DNA of 53,249 nt, from positions 1-53,249 of the forward strand of contig JBFXEJ010000028.1 in assembly GCA_050180235.1 (NCBI GenBank). Reading direction: 5' to 3'. The first letter of the stretch is position 1, and each line of letters starts with the position of its first letter. The position numbers were made by a program, and so were the translations under genes. The DNA comes from JAABRU01 sp050180235 (GTDB lineage Bacteria; Desulfobacterota; Desulfobacteria; Desulfobacterales; Desulfococcaceae). Under the pieces are notes generated by a model. The model worked only from the letters and a program-made list of their open reading frames with translations, had not been told where the DNA came from and searched no databases. Below are positions 9,641 through 17,302 of the stretch, one piece after another.

Positions 9641-9745
9641 TAAGGTGATTTCCAGAAAAGAATATACCGGAAAAGTATCAAAAGCTTCCAGCTTTTGCCT
9701 GTGCCTGTGAACTGAACCGGGATATTTATTTTCAGAAATCACCTA
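9641..9745. mobile_element. Small inverted-repeat element, family 1, copy a
   Basis: About 105 bp bounded by TAAGGTGATTTCC and GAAATCACCTA, an imperfect terminal inverted repeat. The interior holds AAAAGCTTCCAGCTTTT and CTGTGAACTGAACC. The same layout recurs at 9800-9904 in the same orientation and, inverted, at 32868-32973, 33960-34065 and 38746-38851. No open frame is carried, so it would depend on a transposase elsewhere. No target duplication beyond a possible TA was seen. Apart from this, copy b and the terminator, I see nothing in 9464-10132. Confidence 0.7.
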
Positions 9746-9799
9746 AAATCATGACTGCAAAGGATGACGGCCGGACAGTCAAAAAAAATTTCTGCATTT

Positions 9800-9904
9800 T
9801 AAGGTGCTTTCCAGAAAAGAATATACCGCCAAAGTATCAGAAGCTTCCGGCTTTTGCCTGTGCCTGTGAACTGAACCGGGATATTTATTTTCAGAAATCA
9901 CCTA
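9800..9904. mobile_element. Small inverted-repeat element, family 1, copy b
   Basis: Second direct copy, 159 bp after copy a and nearly identical to it, with the left end changed to AAGGTGCTTTCC and the right end GAAATCACCTA. The 55-base spacer between the two copies has no recognisable content. The close direct pair may reflect two insertions or a local duplication. Confidence 0.7.
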
Positions 9905-10132
9905 AAACTGCAAATCAGCGGGGGATTTCCGCAGAAAACAGACTGAACCTGTCTTCTGCTGTCCGACAGAAAACGCTGCCATGACGGCATGCGGATTATG
10001 ATCCCTTTTATGCTGCCCTTTCAAAAAACAGGACATCACCCGCTTCCACCGTCATACCGATGCAAGCCGTTATGACAACAGTGCGTAACATGCGTTATGA
10101 TCTGAATCCGGTTCCCTGCAAAAGGAGTTTTC

Positions 10133-12145
10133 ATGAAATTGCTGCCAGACATATCCTGTTTCCGGTTTATTGCATTATTGTGCACTTTTATGTGCCTTTT
10201 TTTGCATATATCAGCGGCTGCATACAGCAGAGAGGATGATGGCGGGATTGATTTCACTTCCCTGAGCCTGGAGGAACTGAAAAATGTGAAGATCACATCG
10301 GTTTCCCGGACTCCGGAGAAACTCTCGGAAGCTGCTGCCGCCGTCTTTGTGATTACAGGCGATGATATCCGCCGTTCCGGCGCCACAAGCATTCCTGAGG
10401 TGCTGCGCATGGCTCCGGGTGTGCAGGTGGCCAGAATTTCAGCCACAGAATGGGCGGTGAACATCCGGGGACTCAATGAACAGTTTTCCAACAAACTGCT
10501 GGTACTGATGGACGGCCGCAGTGTTTACACCCATGTTTATTCCGGAGTATTCTGGGACATGCAGGACACTGTGCTGGAGGACATTGAACGGATTGAAATC
10601 ATCCGGGGCCCCGGGGCTGCGCTGTGGGGACTCAATGCCGTCAACGGGGTGATCAATATTATCACCCGCAGTGCACAGCAGACGCAGGGAAGCCTGGTTT
10701 CTTTGCTGGGCGGCAGTGAGGAGGGTATCGGAGCCGTGCGTTACGGAGGGCTGCTGGGTGACGGGACATATTACCGTGTATATGCCAAATATTTCAACCG
10801 GGGCAGTCTGACAGACAGTGACCGGGATATCCGCAATGATCCTTCCAAAGGAGACTGGCGATCAGGAAGAGCAGGTTTCCGGATGGATACAGGTGAGGCA
10901 CAGGAGGCTGATCATCTGCGTTTACAGGGAGAGGTTCATACCGGCAGATTTGACAATGATATGTACATTGTTGAAAATAATACCTCAGCCGGGCCGGTGC
11001 GGATAAGTGATGTATCCAGAGCTTCGGGAGGACATATGCTGGCACAGTGGGAACACCGTTTTTCCGAGACTTCGGATACAGTGATGCAGTTCTGGTATGA
11101 CTGGTATGACAAAGATTTTGAGGGAAGCAATGTGCGGGCAGACACCCTGGATGCGGATATGCAGTTCCGGACAGAACCCCTTAGCGGACATAATCTGGTT
11201 TGGGGCACAAACCTGCGGTATATCCGGGACAGGTTCGGGGAAGGCTATGATATAAGTGTGGAACCGGCTCAGGAAAATCTGTTTACAGGCAGTTTTTTTG
11301 TGCAGGACAGGATGCAGATGATTCCGGACAGAGTGATGCTGAGTCTGGGCGTAAGATGTGAATATAATGACTATACCGGATGGGAAACCCAGCCCAGTGC
11401 AAGAATTCTCTGGTTTGTGAAGGAAAGACACTCTCTGTGGGCGGCTGTGTCCCGTGCTGCGCGGGTTCCTTCCCGTGCCGAGGATGCCGGAGTTCAGGAT
11501 TCATGGTTTTTTTCTTCCGCCAGTGCAGAACCTTTAAGGGTGCGGGTGGCAGGCAATACAGAGCTTGGGTCGGAAAGCCTGTGGGCCTATGAAAGCGGAT
11601 ACCGGTTTCAGCCTGCGGAGAACCTGTGGTTCGTAACTACTGCTTTTTACAATGAATACGATGATCTCATTGATTACAGCCGGAATGATTCCGCCTCAGA
11701 AGATGAAATTATGGATTTCCGCTACGAAAATATTGCTGATGGGGAATCCTGGGGAATTGAACTGGCTGCGGACTGGCAGATTCTGCCTGCCTGGCGTTTG
11801 CAGGGGGCCTATACCTTTCTGGAAACCGCCATACACATGGCCTCAGCAGATGCTGATGCCGCAGGTCTGACAAAAGGTTCTAACCCCCGTAACCAGTTTT
11901 CACTTCGTTCTGTACTGGATATAGGCCGGGATCTGGAATCAGACATATGGTTCAGATATGTGGATCGTCTTTCGGACAGCGAAGTGGATGAATATGTTTC
12001 CCTGGATGCACGGCTGGCCTGGCGGATGACACCGCAGCTTGAAGTGGCTGTGACAGGGCAGAACCTGCTGGAGCCGGATCATGCGGAGTTTTCCTCTCTG
12101 AAAGTGGAGCGCAGTTTCCATTTCAGACTTCAGTGGTGTTTTTAG
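10133..12145 (+). CDS. TonB-dependent outer-membrane receptor
   Basis: Outer-membrane beta-barrel for active uptake of a scarce ligand, driven by TonB. The 670 residues contain a signal peptide ending near AAAYS, a plug domain at roughly 60-180 (VFVITGDDIRRSGA, RIEIIRGPGAALWG, NAVNGVINIITR) and a long barrel ending in an aromatic-rich strand, FHFRLQWCF. The start has an AAAAGGAG site. The ligand cannot be read from sequence; siderophore or other metal complexes are possible. It lies next to a YfiR-like protein and a sensor kinase, so it may supply or respond to a periplasmic signal rather than be housekeeping. Confidence 0.9.
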   Translation: MKLLPDISCFRFIALLCTFMCLFLHISAAAYSREDDGGIDFTSLSLEELKNVKITSVSRTPEKLSEAAAAVFVITGDDIRRSGATSIPEVLRMAPGVQVARISATEWAVNIRGLNEQFSNKLLVLMDGRSVYTHVYSGVFWDMQDTVLEDIERIEIIRGPGAALWGLNAVNGVINIITRSAQQTQGSLVSLLGGSEEGIGAVRYGGLLGDGTYYRVYAKYFNRGSLTDSDRDIRNDPSKGDWRSGRAGFRMDTGEAQEADHLRLQGEVHTGRFDNDMYIVENNTSAGPVRISDVSRASGGHMLAQWEHRFSETSDTVMQFWYDWYDKDFEGSNVRADTLDADMQFRTEPLSGHNLVWGTNLRYIRDRFGEGYDISVEPAQENLFTGSFFVQDRMQMIPDRVMLSLGVRCEYNDYTGWETQPSARILWFVKERHSLWAAVSRAARVPSRAEDAGVQDSWFFSSASAEPLRVRVAGNTELGSESLWAYESGYRFQPAENLWFVTTAFYNEYDDLIDYSRNDSASEDEIMDFRYENIADGESWGIELAADWQILPAWRLQGAYTFLETAIHMASADADAAGLTKGSNPRNQFSLRSVLDIGRDLESDIWFRYVDRLSDSEVDEYVSLDARLAWRMTPQLEVAVTGQNLLEPDHAEFSSLKVERSFHFRLQWCF

Positions 12146-12160
12146 GAACGGTATTCTGAT

Positions 12161-12811
12161 ATGCTTCGGAAACAGAATATAAATAAATCCCGCGTTTTTG
12201 TCTGTAACGATTTCCTGAATTTCAGGAATTTGGGGAATCTGATCCGGGAATATGCGCGACTGGTTACAGCCGTGTACCTGTTTGCGGGAAAAACCTTGCT
12301 GCTGATGGGAATTGTGCACCTGGGCCTGTGCACATGGGCAGGGGCTGAGGAACTGTCAGGAGCGGAATACCGGGTAAAAGCCGGGTTCATCTATCATTTT
12401 GCCCGTTTCACCCAGTGGCCTTCGGATACGTTTGCAGATGAGGAAAGCCCTATTCTGCTTTGTGTGGCCGCAGAATCAGGCGCTGATATTCTCCTGCCAC
12501 TGCACAGCAAAATGATCCGGAAGCGGCGGATTGAGGTGCTGCGTTACAGGGAGCCGGAAGAGGCGCCAACTGTCTGTCACATTCTTTTTGTGACAGCTTC
12601 GGAAGAAGCGCTCTTCCCGGTTATGCCCCAGGGCCCGGTACTGACCATAGGGGAGACAGAGGAATTTGGCAAAAAAGGGGGCATCATCCGCTTTTTTATG
12701 GAAAAGGATCGTCTGCGTTTTTCAGTGAATCTGAAGGCGGCGCGGCGTGCCGGTCTTCAACTGAGTTCCCAACTGCTTATGTCCGCGGAAATTGCAACGG
12801 AGGCTCCCTGA
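12161..12811 (+). CDS. YfiR family periplasmic protein (DUF4154)
   Basis: YfiR-type proteins are small periplasmic regulators; in Pseudomonas YfiR restrains the CHASE8-containing diguanylate cyclase YfiN. The conserved region starts at EYRVKAGFIYHFARFTQWP and runs through LFVTASEE, VLTIGETEEF and FSVNLKAARRAGL to SAEI. An internal hydrophobic stretch ending in WAGAEE looks like a signal peptide, so translation may really begin downstream of 12161 (for example a GTG near 12271). The kinase that follows has a CHASE8-like sensor, matching the YfiR/YfiN pairing. It starts 15 bases after the receptor. Confidence 0.85.
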   Translation: MLRKQNINKSRVFVCNDFLNFRNLGNLIREYARLVTAVYLFAGKTLLLMGIVHLGLCTWAGAEELSGAEYRVKAGFIYHFARFTQWPSDTFADEESPILLCVAAESGADILLPLHSKMIRKRRIEVLRYREPEEAPTVCHILFVTASEEALFPVMPQGPVLTIGETEEFGKKGGIIRFFMEKDRLRFSVNLKAARRAGLQLSSQLLMSAEIATEAP

Positions 12812-12813
12812 TT

Positions 12814-15117
12814 ATGCGCGGCATAAAACTGACCATCAAACAGAAGGTGATCCTGATCACCCTGATCACCAGCGGCATTACCCTGCTGCTGGCATCTTTG
12901 GCCTTTGTTTCCAAAGAGATGGTGACTTTCCGGGAAAATCTGGTCAAGGATCTTTCCTCTCTGGCCAATGTGGTGGGCATGAACAGTGAGGGCGCCCTGG
13001 TGTTTGACGACCGTTATACAGCGGAGCGTCACCTTTCAGCCTTCCGGGCCAATCCCGGGATTGTCTACGCCTGCATTTACCGGCAGGACGGAAATGTATT
13101 CGCAGTCTATGTTTCACCTGATGCGGAAAAAAGGCATCTGGAACCCCCGCCGCTCCGTGAGACCAGCCATTCTTTTGACAGTGAATATCTGTATCTGTTT
13201 CAGCAGATTGTCATTGAAAAGGAAATCATCGGCACCATTTTCATTCAGCATGATCTCAAAAATATCCATATTCAGGTCCGGCAGTATCTGATAATTGTTA
13301 TGGGAATTATCTGTGTGGGCTTTATTGTGGCTCTGATCCTGTCCATTTTTCTCCAGCATATCATTTCCGGACCGGTTCTGGAACTGGCTGAGACAGCCCG
13401 TATGATTTCCCAGAAAAAGGATTATTCGGTACGTGCGCGCAGACACAGCAGTGATGAAATCGGCATTCTCATTGACGGTTTCAATGAAATGCTGCAGGAA
13501 ATTCAGTCAAGGGAAAAAGAACTGAAGGAGCACCGGGAGCATCTGGAGGATTTGGTCGTTCAGCGCACTGCGGCGCTGCGCGAGACCAACGCAGCCCTGC
13601 TGCAGGCAAAAGAGGAGGCAGAGTCCGCAAACCGGGCCAAGAGTGAGTTCCTGGCAAATATGAGTCATGAAATCCGCACCCCAATGAATGCTGTTCTTGG
13701 TTTTACAGAACTGCTGTATGCCAGTATTACGGATGAGAAACAGCGTTCCTGGCTGGATTCCATCCGATCCGGCGGCAAAGGGCTGCTTTCACTGATCAAT
13801 GACATTCTGGATCTGAGCAAGATTGAGGCACGGAAGCTGGATCTGGAGTATGAACCTGTAAGTCTGAGGGCTGTGTTCAAAGAGATCGGGCATATCTTTT
13901 CTTTAAAAATAAAAGAAAAAAAACTTGATTTTATTATGGAAATTGATCCAAACCTTCCTGAAAGCCTGCTGCTCGACGAGGTTCGGGTGCGCCAGGTGAT
14001 TTTCAATCTCATGGGCAATGCGGTAAAGTTTACTGAAGAGGGCTGGATCCGCCTGACTGCTGAAAAAGCTCCCCGGAATGACACAGATGGCAGCATTGAT
14101 CTGATAATGAGTGTTGAGGATACAGGCATTGGAATTTCCCCGGGATCGCAGGAAAGGATTTTTGAGGCTTTCGGGCAGCAGGACGGACAAAGCACGAAAA
14201 AATACGGGGGAACAGGGCTGGGGCTGACCATCACCAAACGTCTGGTGGAGATGATGGGCGGAAGCATTTCCGTGCAGAGCAGATCCGGCAAAGGCAGCCG
14301 GTTTGTAATCGTGCTGCACAATGTGGTATGCGGCACGGCTGTGGTTAAATCACCGGCCTATGATGCAGCCAGAGATGAGGAAATAGTCTTTGATCCCTCT
14401 GTGATCCTGATTGTCGATGATATAAGGGCCAACCGCAGCCTGATCCGGGCCTATCTGCAGGATACCCCCATACGCTTTCTGGAAGCTGAAAACGGGGAGC
14501 AGGCTGTGCTGATGATGCGCAAACACAAACCTGACATGGTGCTGATGGATATCCGCATGCCGGTGATGGATGGATGCGAGGCCACGGAGCGCATACGCAA
14601 AGATGATGATATCCGGCATATTCCGGTGGTGGCACTTACAGCCGCTGGCATGAAGTCAGAACAGGATCGCATTATGGCCTGCGGATTTGACGGCCTGATG
14701 ACCAAGCCCTTCAAAAAGCAGGATCTGATCCGCAGGCTGTCGCATTTTATTCCCTACCGCAAAAAAGGGGAGCAGCAGTTTCTTCCGGATGCTGAAAAAA
14801 AAGCCCCTCCGCAGGAACCTGCTGCTGCGCTTCCGCCTGCTCCTGAAGTGCAGGAAAGGCTGCCGGAACTGCTGCACCTGCTGGAAAGCGAATTCACACC
14901 CAAATGGGAAACAGCCCGGCAGAACGGTTTTTTTGATGATATTGCAGAATTCAGTGAACTTATAAGGAAAACCGGTCAGGAGTACGGCGTGGAAATGCTG
15001 GATAAATTCGGTCAGGAACTGGGGCAGCAGGTAAGCAGTTTTGATATTGAAAAAATTAATATGACTTTGGATGCCTATCCTGAGCTTGTCAAAAACATCC
15101 GGGCTTTGTGCAAATGA
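12814..15117 (+). CDS. CHASE8/HAMP hybrid sensor histidine kinase with receiver domain
   Basis: Membrane sensor kinase of 767 residues. In order: TM1 near residues 9-31, a periplasmic region resembling CHASE8 (LANVVGMNSEGALVFDD), TM2 near 158-180, HAMP, a coiled coil, HisKA with the phosphorylated His285 in MSHEIRTPMN, HATPase_c with DTGIGI and GGTGLGL, then a receiver domain with acceptor Asp579 in LMDIRMPVMDG. The last 90 residues are helical, without an obvious Hpt motif. The start ATG is 2 bases after the yfiR-like stop. The two genes together suggest periplasmic gating of a phosphorelay instead of a cyclase. Confidence 0.93.
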   Translation: MRGIKLTIKQKVILITLITSGITLLLASLAFVSKEMVTFRENLVKDLSSLANVVGMNSEGALVFDDRYTAERHLSAFRANPGIVYACIYRQDGNVFAVYVSPDAEKRHLEPPPLRETSHSFDSEYLYLFQQIVIEKEIIGTIFIQHDLKNIHIQVRQYLIIVMGIICVGFIVALILSIFLQHIISGPVLELAETARMISQKKDYSVRARRHSSDEIGILIDGFNEMLQEIQSREKELKEHREHLEDLVVQRTAALRETNAALLQAKEEAESANRAKSEFLANMSHEIRTPMNAVLGFTELLYASITDEKQRSWLDSIRSGGKGLLSLINDILDLSKIEARKLDLEYEPVSLRAVFKEIGHIFSLKIKEKKLDFIMEIDPNLPESLLLDEVRVRQVIFNLMGNAVKFTEEGWIRLTAEKAPRNDTDGSIDLIMSVEDTGIGISPGSQERIFEAFGQQDGQSTKKYGGTGLGLTITKRLVEMMGGSISVQSRSGKGSRFVIVLHNVVCGTAVVKSPAYDAARDEEIVFDPSVILIVDDIRANRSLIRAYLQDTPIRFLEAENGEQAVLMMRKHKPDMVLMDIRMPVMDGCEATERIRKDDDIRHIPVVALTAAGMKSEQDRIMACGFDGLMTKPFKKQDLIRRLSHFIPYRKKGEQQFLPDAEKKAPPQEPAAALPPAPEVQERLPELLHLLESEFTPKWETARQNGFFDDIAEFSELIRKTGQEYGVEMLDKFGQELGQQVSSFDIEKINMTLDAYPELVKNIRALCK

Positions 15118-15188
15118 AATACAACTGCCGTCTTCCCATCTGATTCATCTGACTGACAAATACAGTATAACGCGTCAGATTCCAAAAA

Positions 15189-15219
15189 GATTTGACAACT
15201 TTTCAAAAGTTGTCAAATC
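15189..15219. repeat. 31-bp near-perfect palindrome, copy 1
   Basis: GATTTGACAACTTTT followed by its complement, 70 bases after the kinase stop. Another copy lies at 30084-30114, 8 bases after a gene end. No T-tract follows, so it is a hairpin repeat that may act as a transcript end or 3' stabiliser rather than a classical terminator. Confidence 0.65.
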
Positions 15220-15226
15220 TCTAATC

Positions 15227-15336
15227 TTAGGTGATTTCCATTAATGATTATACCGTTTTTCGTAGCTGAAACGGCGGGCACAAAAAGCCGTGCCCACCCT
15301 ACAATGATGGTACATTTTTTCATGGAAATCGCCTTA
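15227..15336. mobile_element. Small inverted-repeat element, family 2, short form
   Basis: Ends TTAGGTGATTTCCAT and ATGGAAATCGCCTTA form an inverted repeat with the same first bases as family 1. Inside are ACCGTTTTTCGTA and a GGGCACAAAAAGCCGTGCCC hairpin. The copy at 32470-32610 is the same element in the other orientation with a second hairpin arm. Confidence 0.7.
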
Positions 15337-15353
15337 TACCAATTCGCCATTGA
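15336..15353. repeat. Family 4 element end
   Basis: ATACCAATTCGCCATTGA directly abuts the family 2 element; it matches the reverse complement of the ends at 72-89 and 32982-33000. No matching right end was found nearby, so it is probably a remnant. The following stretch to about 15530 shows no gene. Confidence 0.4.
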
Positions 15354-15530
15354 TTTAATCCAATTTTAAAAATCCTCTTGAAAGGGGCAGGGCTGTTAAG
15401 TTCTCCGACTTTTTAGGGACAAATCCCCTCTTGATAGAGGCAGGGGTTTGCAAAAATCCCGGCATAAAAATGTCAGCAGAACCCTGACCTGCTGATTCGT
15501 TTTCTATTGCTGAATTCCTGTTATGATGAA

Positions 15531-15558
15531 TTGACAACGCCAATTCCGGTGTGATAAC
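15531..15558 (+). promoter_or_regulatory. Candidate sigma70 promoter of the TIR gene
   Basis: TTGACA at 15531-15536 and GATAAC at 15553-15558 with a 16-base spacer. The predicted RNA would start about 20 bases before the ribosome site GGAGGA. The -10 box is imperfect. Confidence 0.4.
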
Positions 15559-15583
15559 CTTTGTCATATCGGAGGAAATATCC

Positions 15584-16888
15584 ATGACCGTTTTCATCAG
15601 TTACGCCCCAAACGACCGTGCAGTTGCGGAAAAACTTCATGCTGACCTGAAAAAGAGAGGGCTGAATCCCTGGATGGCTGACACAGACCTGCTTCCGGGT
15701 CAGAAAAAAGAAGAAACCATCCGCAGAACCATCCGGCAAAGCACTTATTTTCTGGCTGTCCTGTCTGCTGCGTCTTTTTCTCAGCGCGGGGCAATTCACA
15801 AAGAAATCCGGCAGGCTCTGGATCTGCTGGATGAATTTCCGGATTCCGATGTGTTTGTGATTCCCTTGCGCACAGACAACTGCCCAATTAGCCATGAAAA
15901 GCTGGAAAATCTTGTACCGGTGGATTTGTTTCCTGATTATTCCAAAGGGATTGAACGACTGCTCCTTTCCCTTTCCCAAACACAGCGTTCTGTCCGCCCT
16001 AGACCGGCAGAAAATACACAACCTCAGAACCGGGAAACCGCTTCAGAATCCAAATCCGAAAAAACTTCCCCGGAATTTCAGCCACTTTCTCCCATGCGTT
16101 ATGCGTGGATCAGCCTTGCCGCGTTTCTGCTGGGACTGATTCTGCTTTCTGTTTTTGTGAACAAAGCCGCTGATCCCAATGTCAGCCACCGCGTGTTTTA
16201 TGTGCTGCTGATTCCTGTAGGACTTTGCACTGCGGCCTTTCTGTTCGGAGCCATGCGCTCTTATGCGGTTTACAGCGGAAAAGTGCTGAACGGAATGCTG
16301 GAAATCGGGGGACCGGCTGTAATTGCCATTTTGACAGTCATCGGCGGATTTCTTCTGGTTCCTGATACCAAGCCTTTTGATATGACGGTATTTGTTCACG
16401 GATCAAAAGGACAGCAGGATGCGGTAATCAGAAACAAAGGAATGGTGACAATGGATCTGGACGGAAACCGCAGATCCGAATCCATTGGGGAAAAGGGCCA
16501 GGCCTATTTTTCCGGCATACCCGCCGGTTTCATAAATCAGGAAGTGCTGATAAGCGTGGAGGCAGAAGGGTTTGAAATGGCAAAACCCGGCAAAACAGTT
16601 CTGAAACCCGGCAGCATTTACGTGGAAGTGAAACCTGATGGCCGTCTGGGAAAAATTTCCGGAAAAGTGCGGGATGCAGACGGAAAACCTCTGCCGGGTG
16701 CAGGTCTCAGCATTGGGAAACTGCAAACCGTGAGTGATGCAGGCGGCTGGTTTGAAATGGAAATTCCGCCGGAAATGCAGAATCAGGAATATCTGCTTGA
16801 GGCATATCTTGAAGGGTATCCCGCTTGGCGGGAACTGGTTCCGGCAGGCGATAATCAGACAGTGGTTTTCAGAAAAAAGGAGAACTGA
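15584..16888 (+). CDS. Membrane TIR-domain protein with C-terminal carboxypeptidase-regulatory-like domain
   Basis: The 434-residue protein has an N-terminal TIR_2-type domain (TVFISYAPNDRAVAEKL at residues 2-18, BB-loop-like LPGQKKEE, then IHKEIRQAL with Glu74 where TIR NADases carry their catalytic glutamate). Three hydrophobic segments follow between roughly 180 and 275, then a C-terminal beta-rich part with KISGKVRDADGKPLPGAGL, typical of carboxypeptidase regulatory-like folds. TIR domains can be adaptors or NAD-cleaving enzymes; which applies here is unknown. ATG at 15584 was chosen over GTG at 15551 because GGAGGA lies 8 bases before it. The next gene starts 3 bases after the stop. Confidence 0.85.
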   Translation: MTVFISYAPNDRAVAEKLHADLKKRGLNPWMADTDLLPGQKKEETIRRTIRQSTYFLAVLSAASFSQRGAIHKEIRQALDLLDEFPDSDVFVIPLRTDNCPISHEKLENLVPVDLFPDYSKGIERLLLSLSQTQRSVRPRPAENTQPQNRETASESKSEKTSPEFQPLSPMRYAWISLAAFLLGLILLSVFVNKAADPNVSHRVFYVLLIPVGLCTAAFLFGAMRSYAVYSGKVLNGMLEIGGPAVIAILTVIGGFLLVPDTKPFDMTVFVHGSKGQQDAVIRNKGMVTMDLDGNRRSESIGEKGQAYFSGIPAGFINQEVLISVEAEGFEMAKPGKTVLKPGSIYVEVKPDGRLGKISGKVRDADGKPLPGAGLSIGKLQTVSDAGGWFEMEIPPEMQNQEYLLEAYLEGYPAWRELVPAGDNQTVVFRKKEN

Positions 16889-16891
16889 TCC

Positions 16892-17221
16892 ATGAAACAT
16901 ATGATTTGTTTTATTGCCGCTCTTTTTGTGAATATGGGATTTTCTGCGGACGCTGCGGCACAGGCTGTTCTCCGGGGCAGGGTTGTGAAAGACAGAATCA
17001 GAGGAAATGCCGTAATTGGTGCAAAAGTCAGTTCTGACGGGGCAAAGGATTTTTATACAACGGAAAACGGCATGTTCAAACTGGAATTTCAGGAAAAAAC
17101 TGTGGGGGAAAGGGTTGAACTGTTCTGTGAGAAAGACGGAATGGAAATTGTCAATGAAATGGATTTGGAAATCAACCTTCCCAAACAGCCGGACAGCCAG
17201 ACCCTGATTTTAATGTGTTAG
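16892..17221 (+). CDS. Secreted small protein, first part of an amber-split TPR protein
   Basis: A 109-residue frame with a signal peptide (cleavage likely near ADAAAQA) and one beta-sandwich-like region (VLRGRVVKDRIRGNAVIGAKV) resembling the C-terminal domain of the TIR protein before it. It ends at a TAG at 17219-17221. The same frame stays open for the next 621 codons with protein-like sequence and no ATG or ribosome site near the break. It is therefore best read as the N-terminal part of one roughly 730-residue protein interrupted by an amber codon. Confidence 0.75.
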   Translation: MKHMICFIAALFVNMGFSADAAAQAVLRGRVVKDRIRGNAVIGAKVSSDGAKDFYTTENGMFKLEFQEKTVGERVELFCEKDGMEIVNEMDLEINLPKQPDSQTLILMC

Positions 17222-17302
17222 ACAGGTCAGCGGAATCTGTTTGCAGCAGATTATTACAGAATCAGATGGGAAGACAGCATTGATAAAAATTTTGAAAAAC
17301 AG

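Noticed and set aside
9751..9984. 77-codon + strand frame
   Set aside because: It runs across a family 1 element and has no ribosome site or protein-like pattern.
13665..14336. 223-codon minus-strand frame
   Set aside because: A shadow of the hybrid kinase gene.
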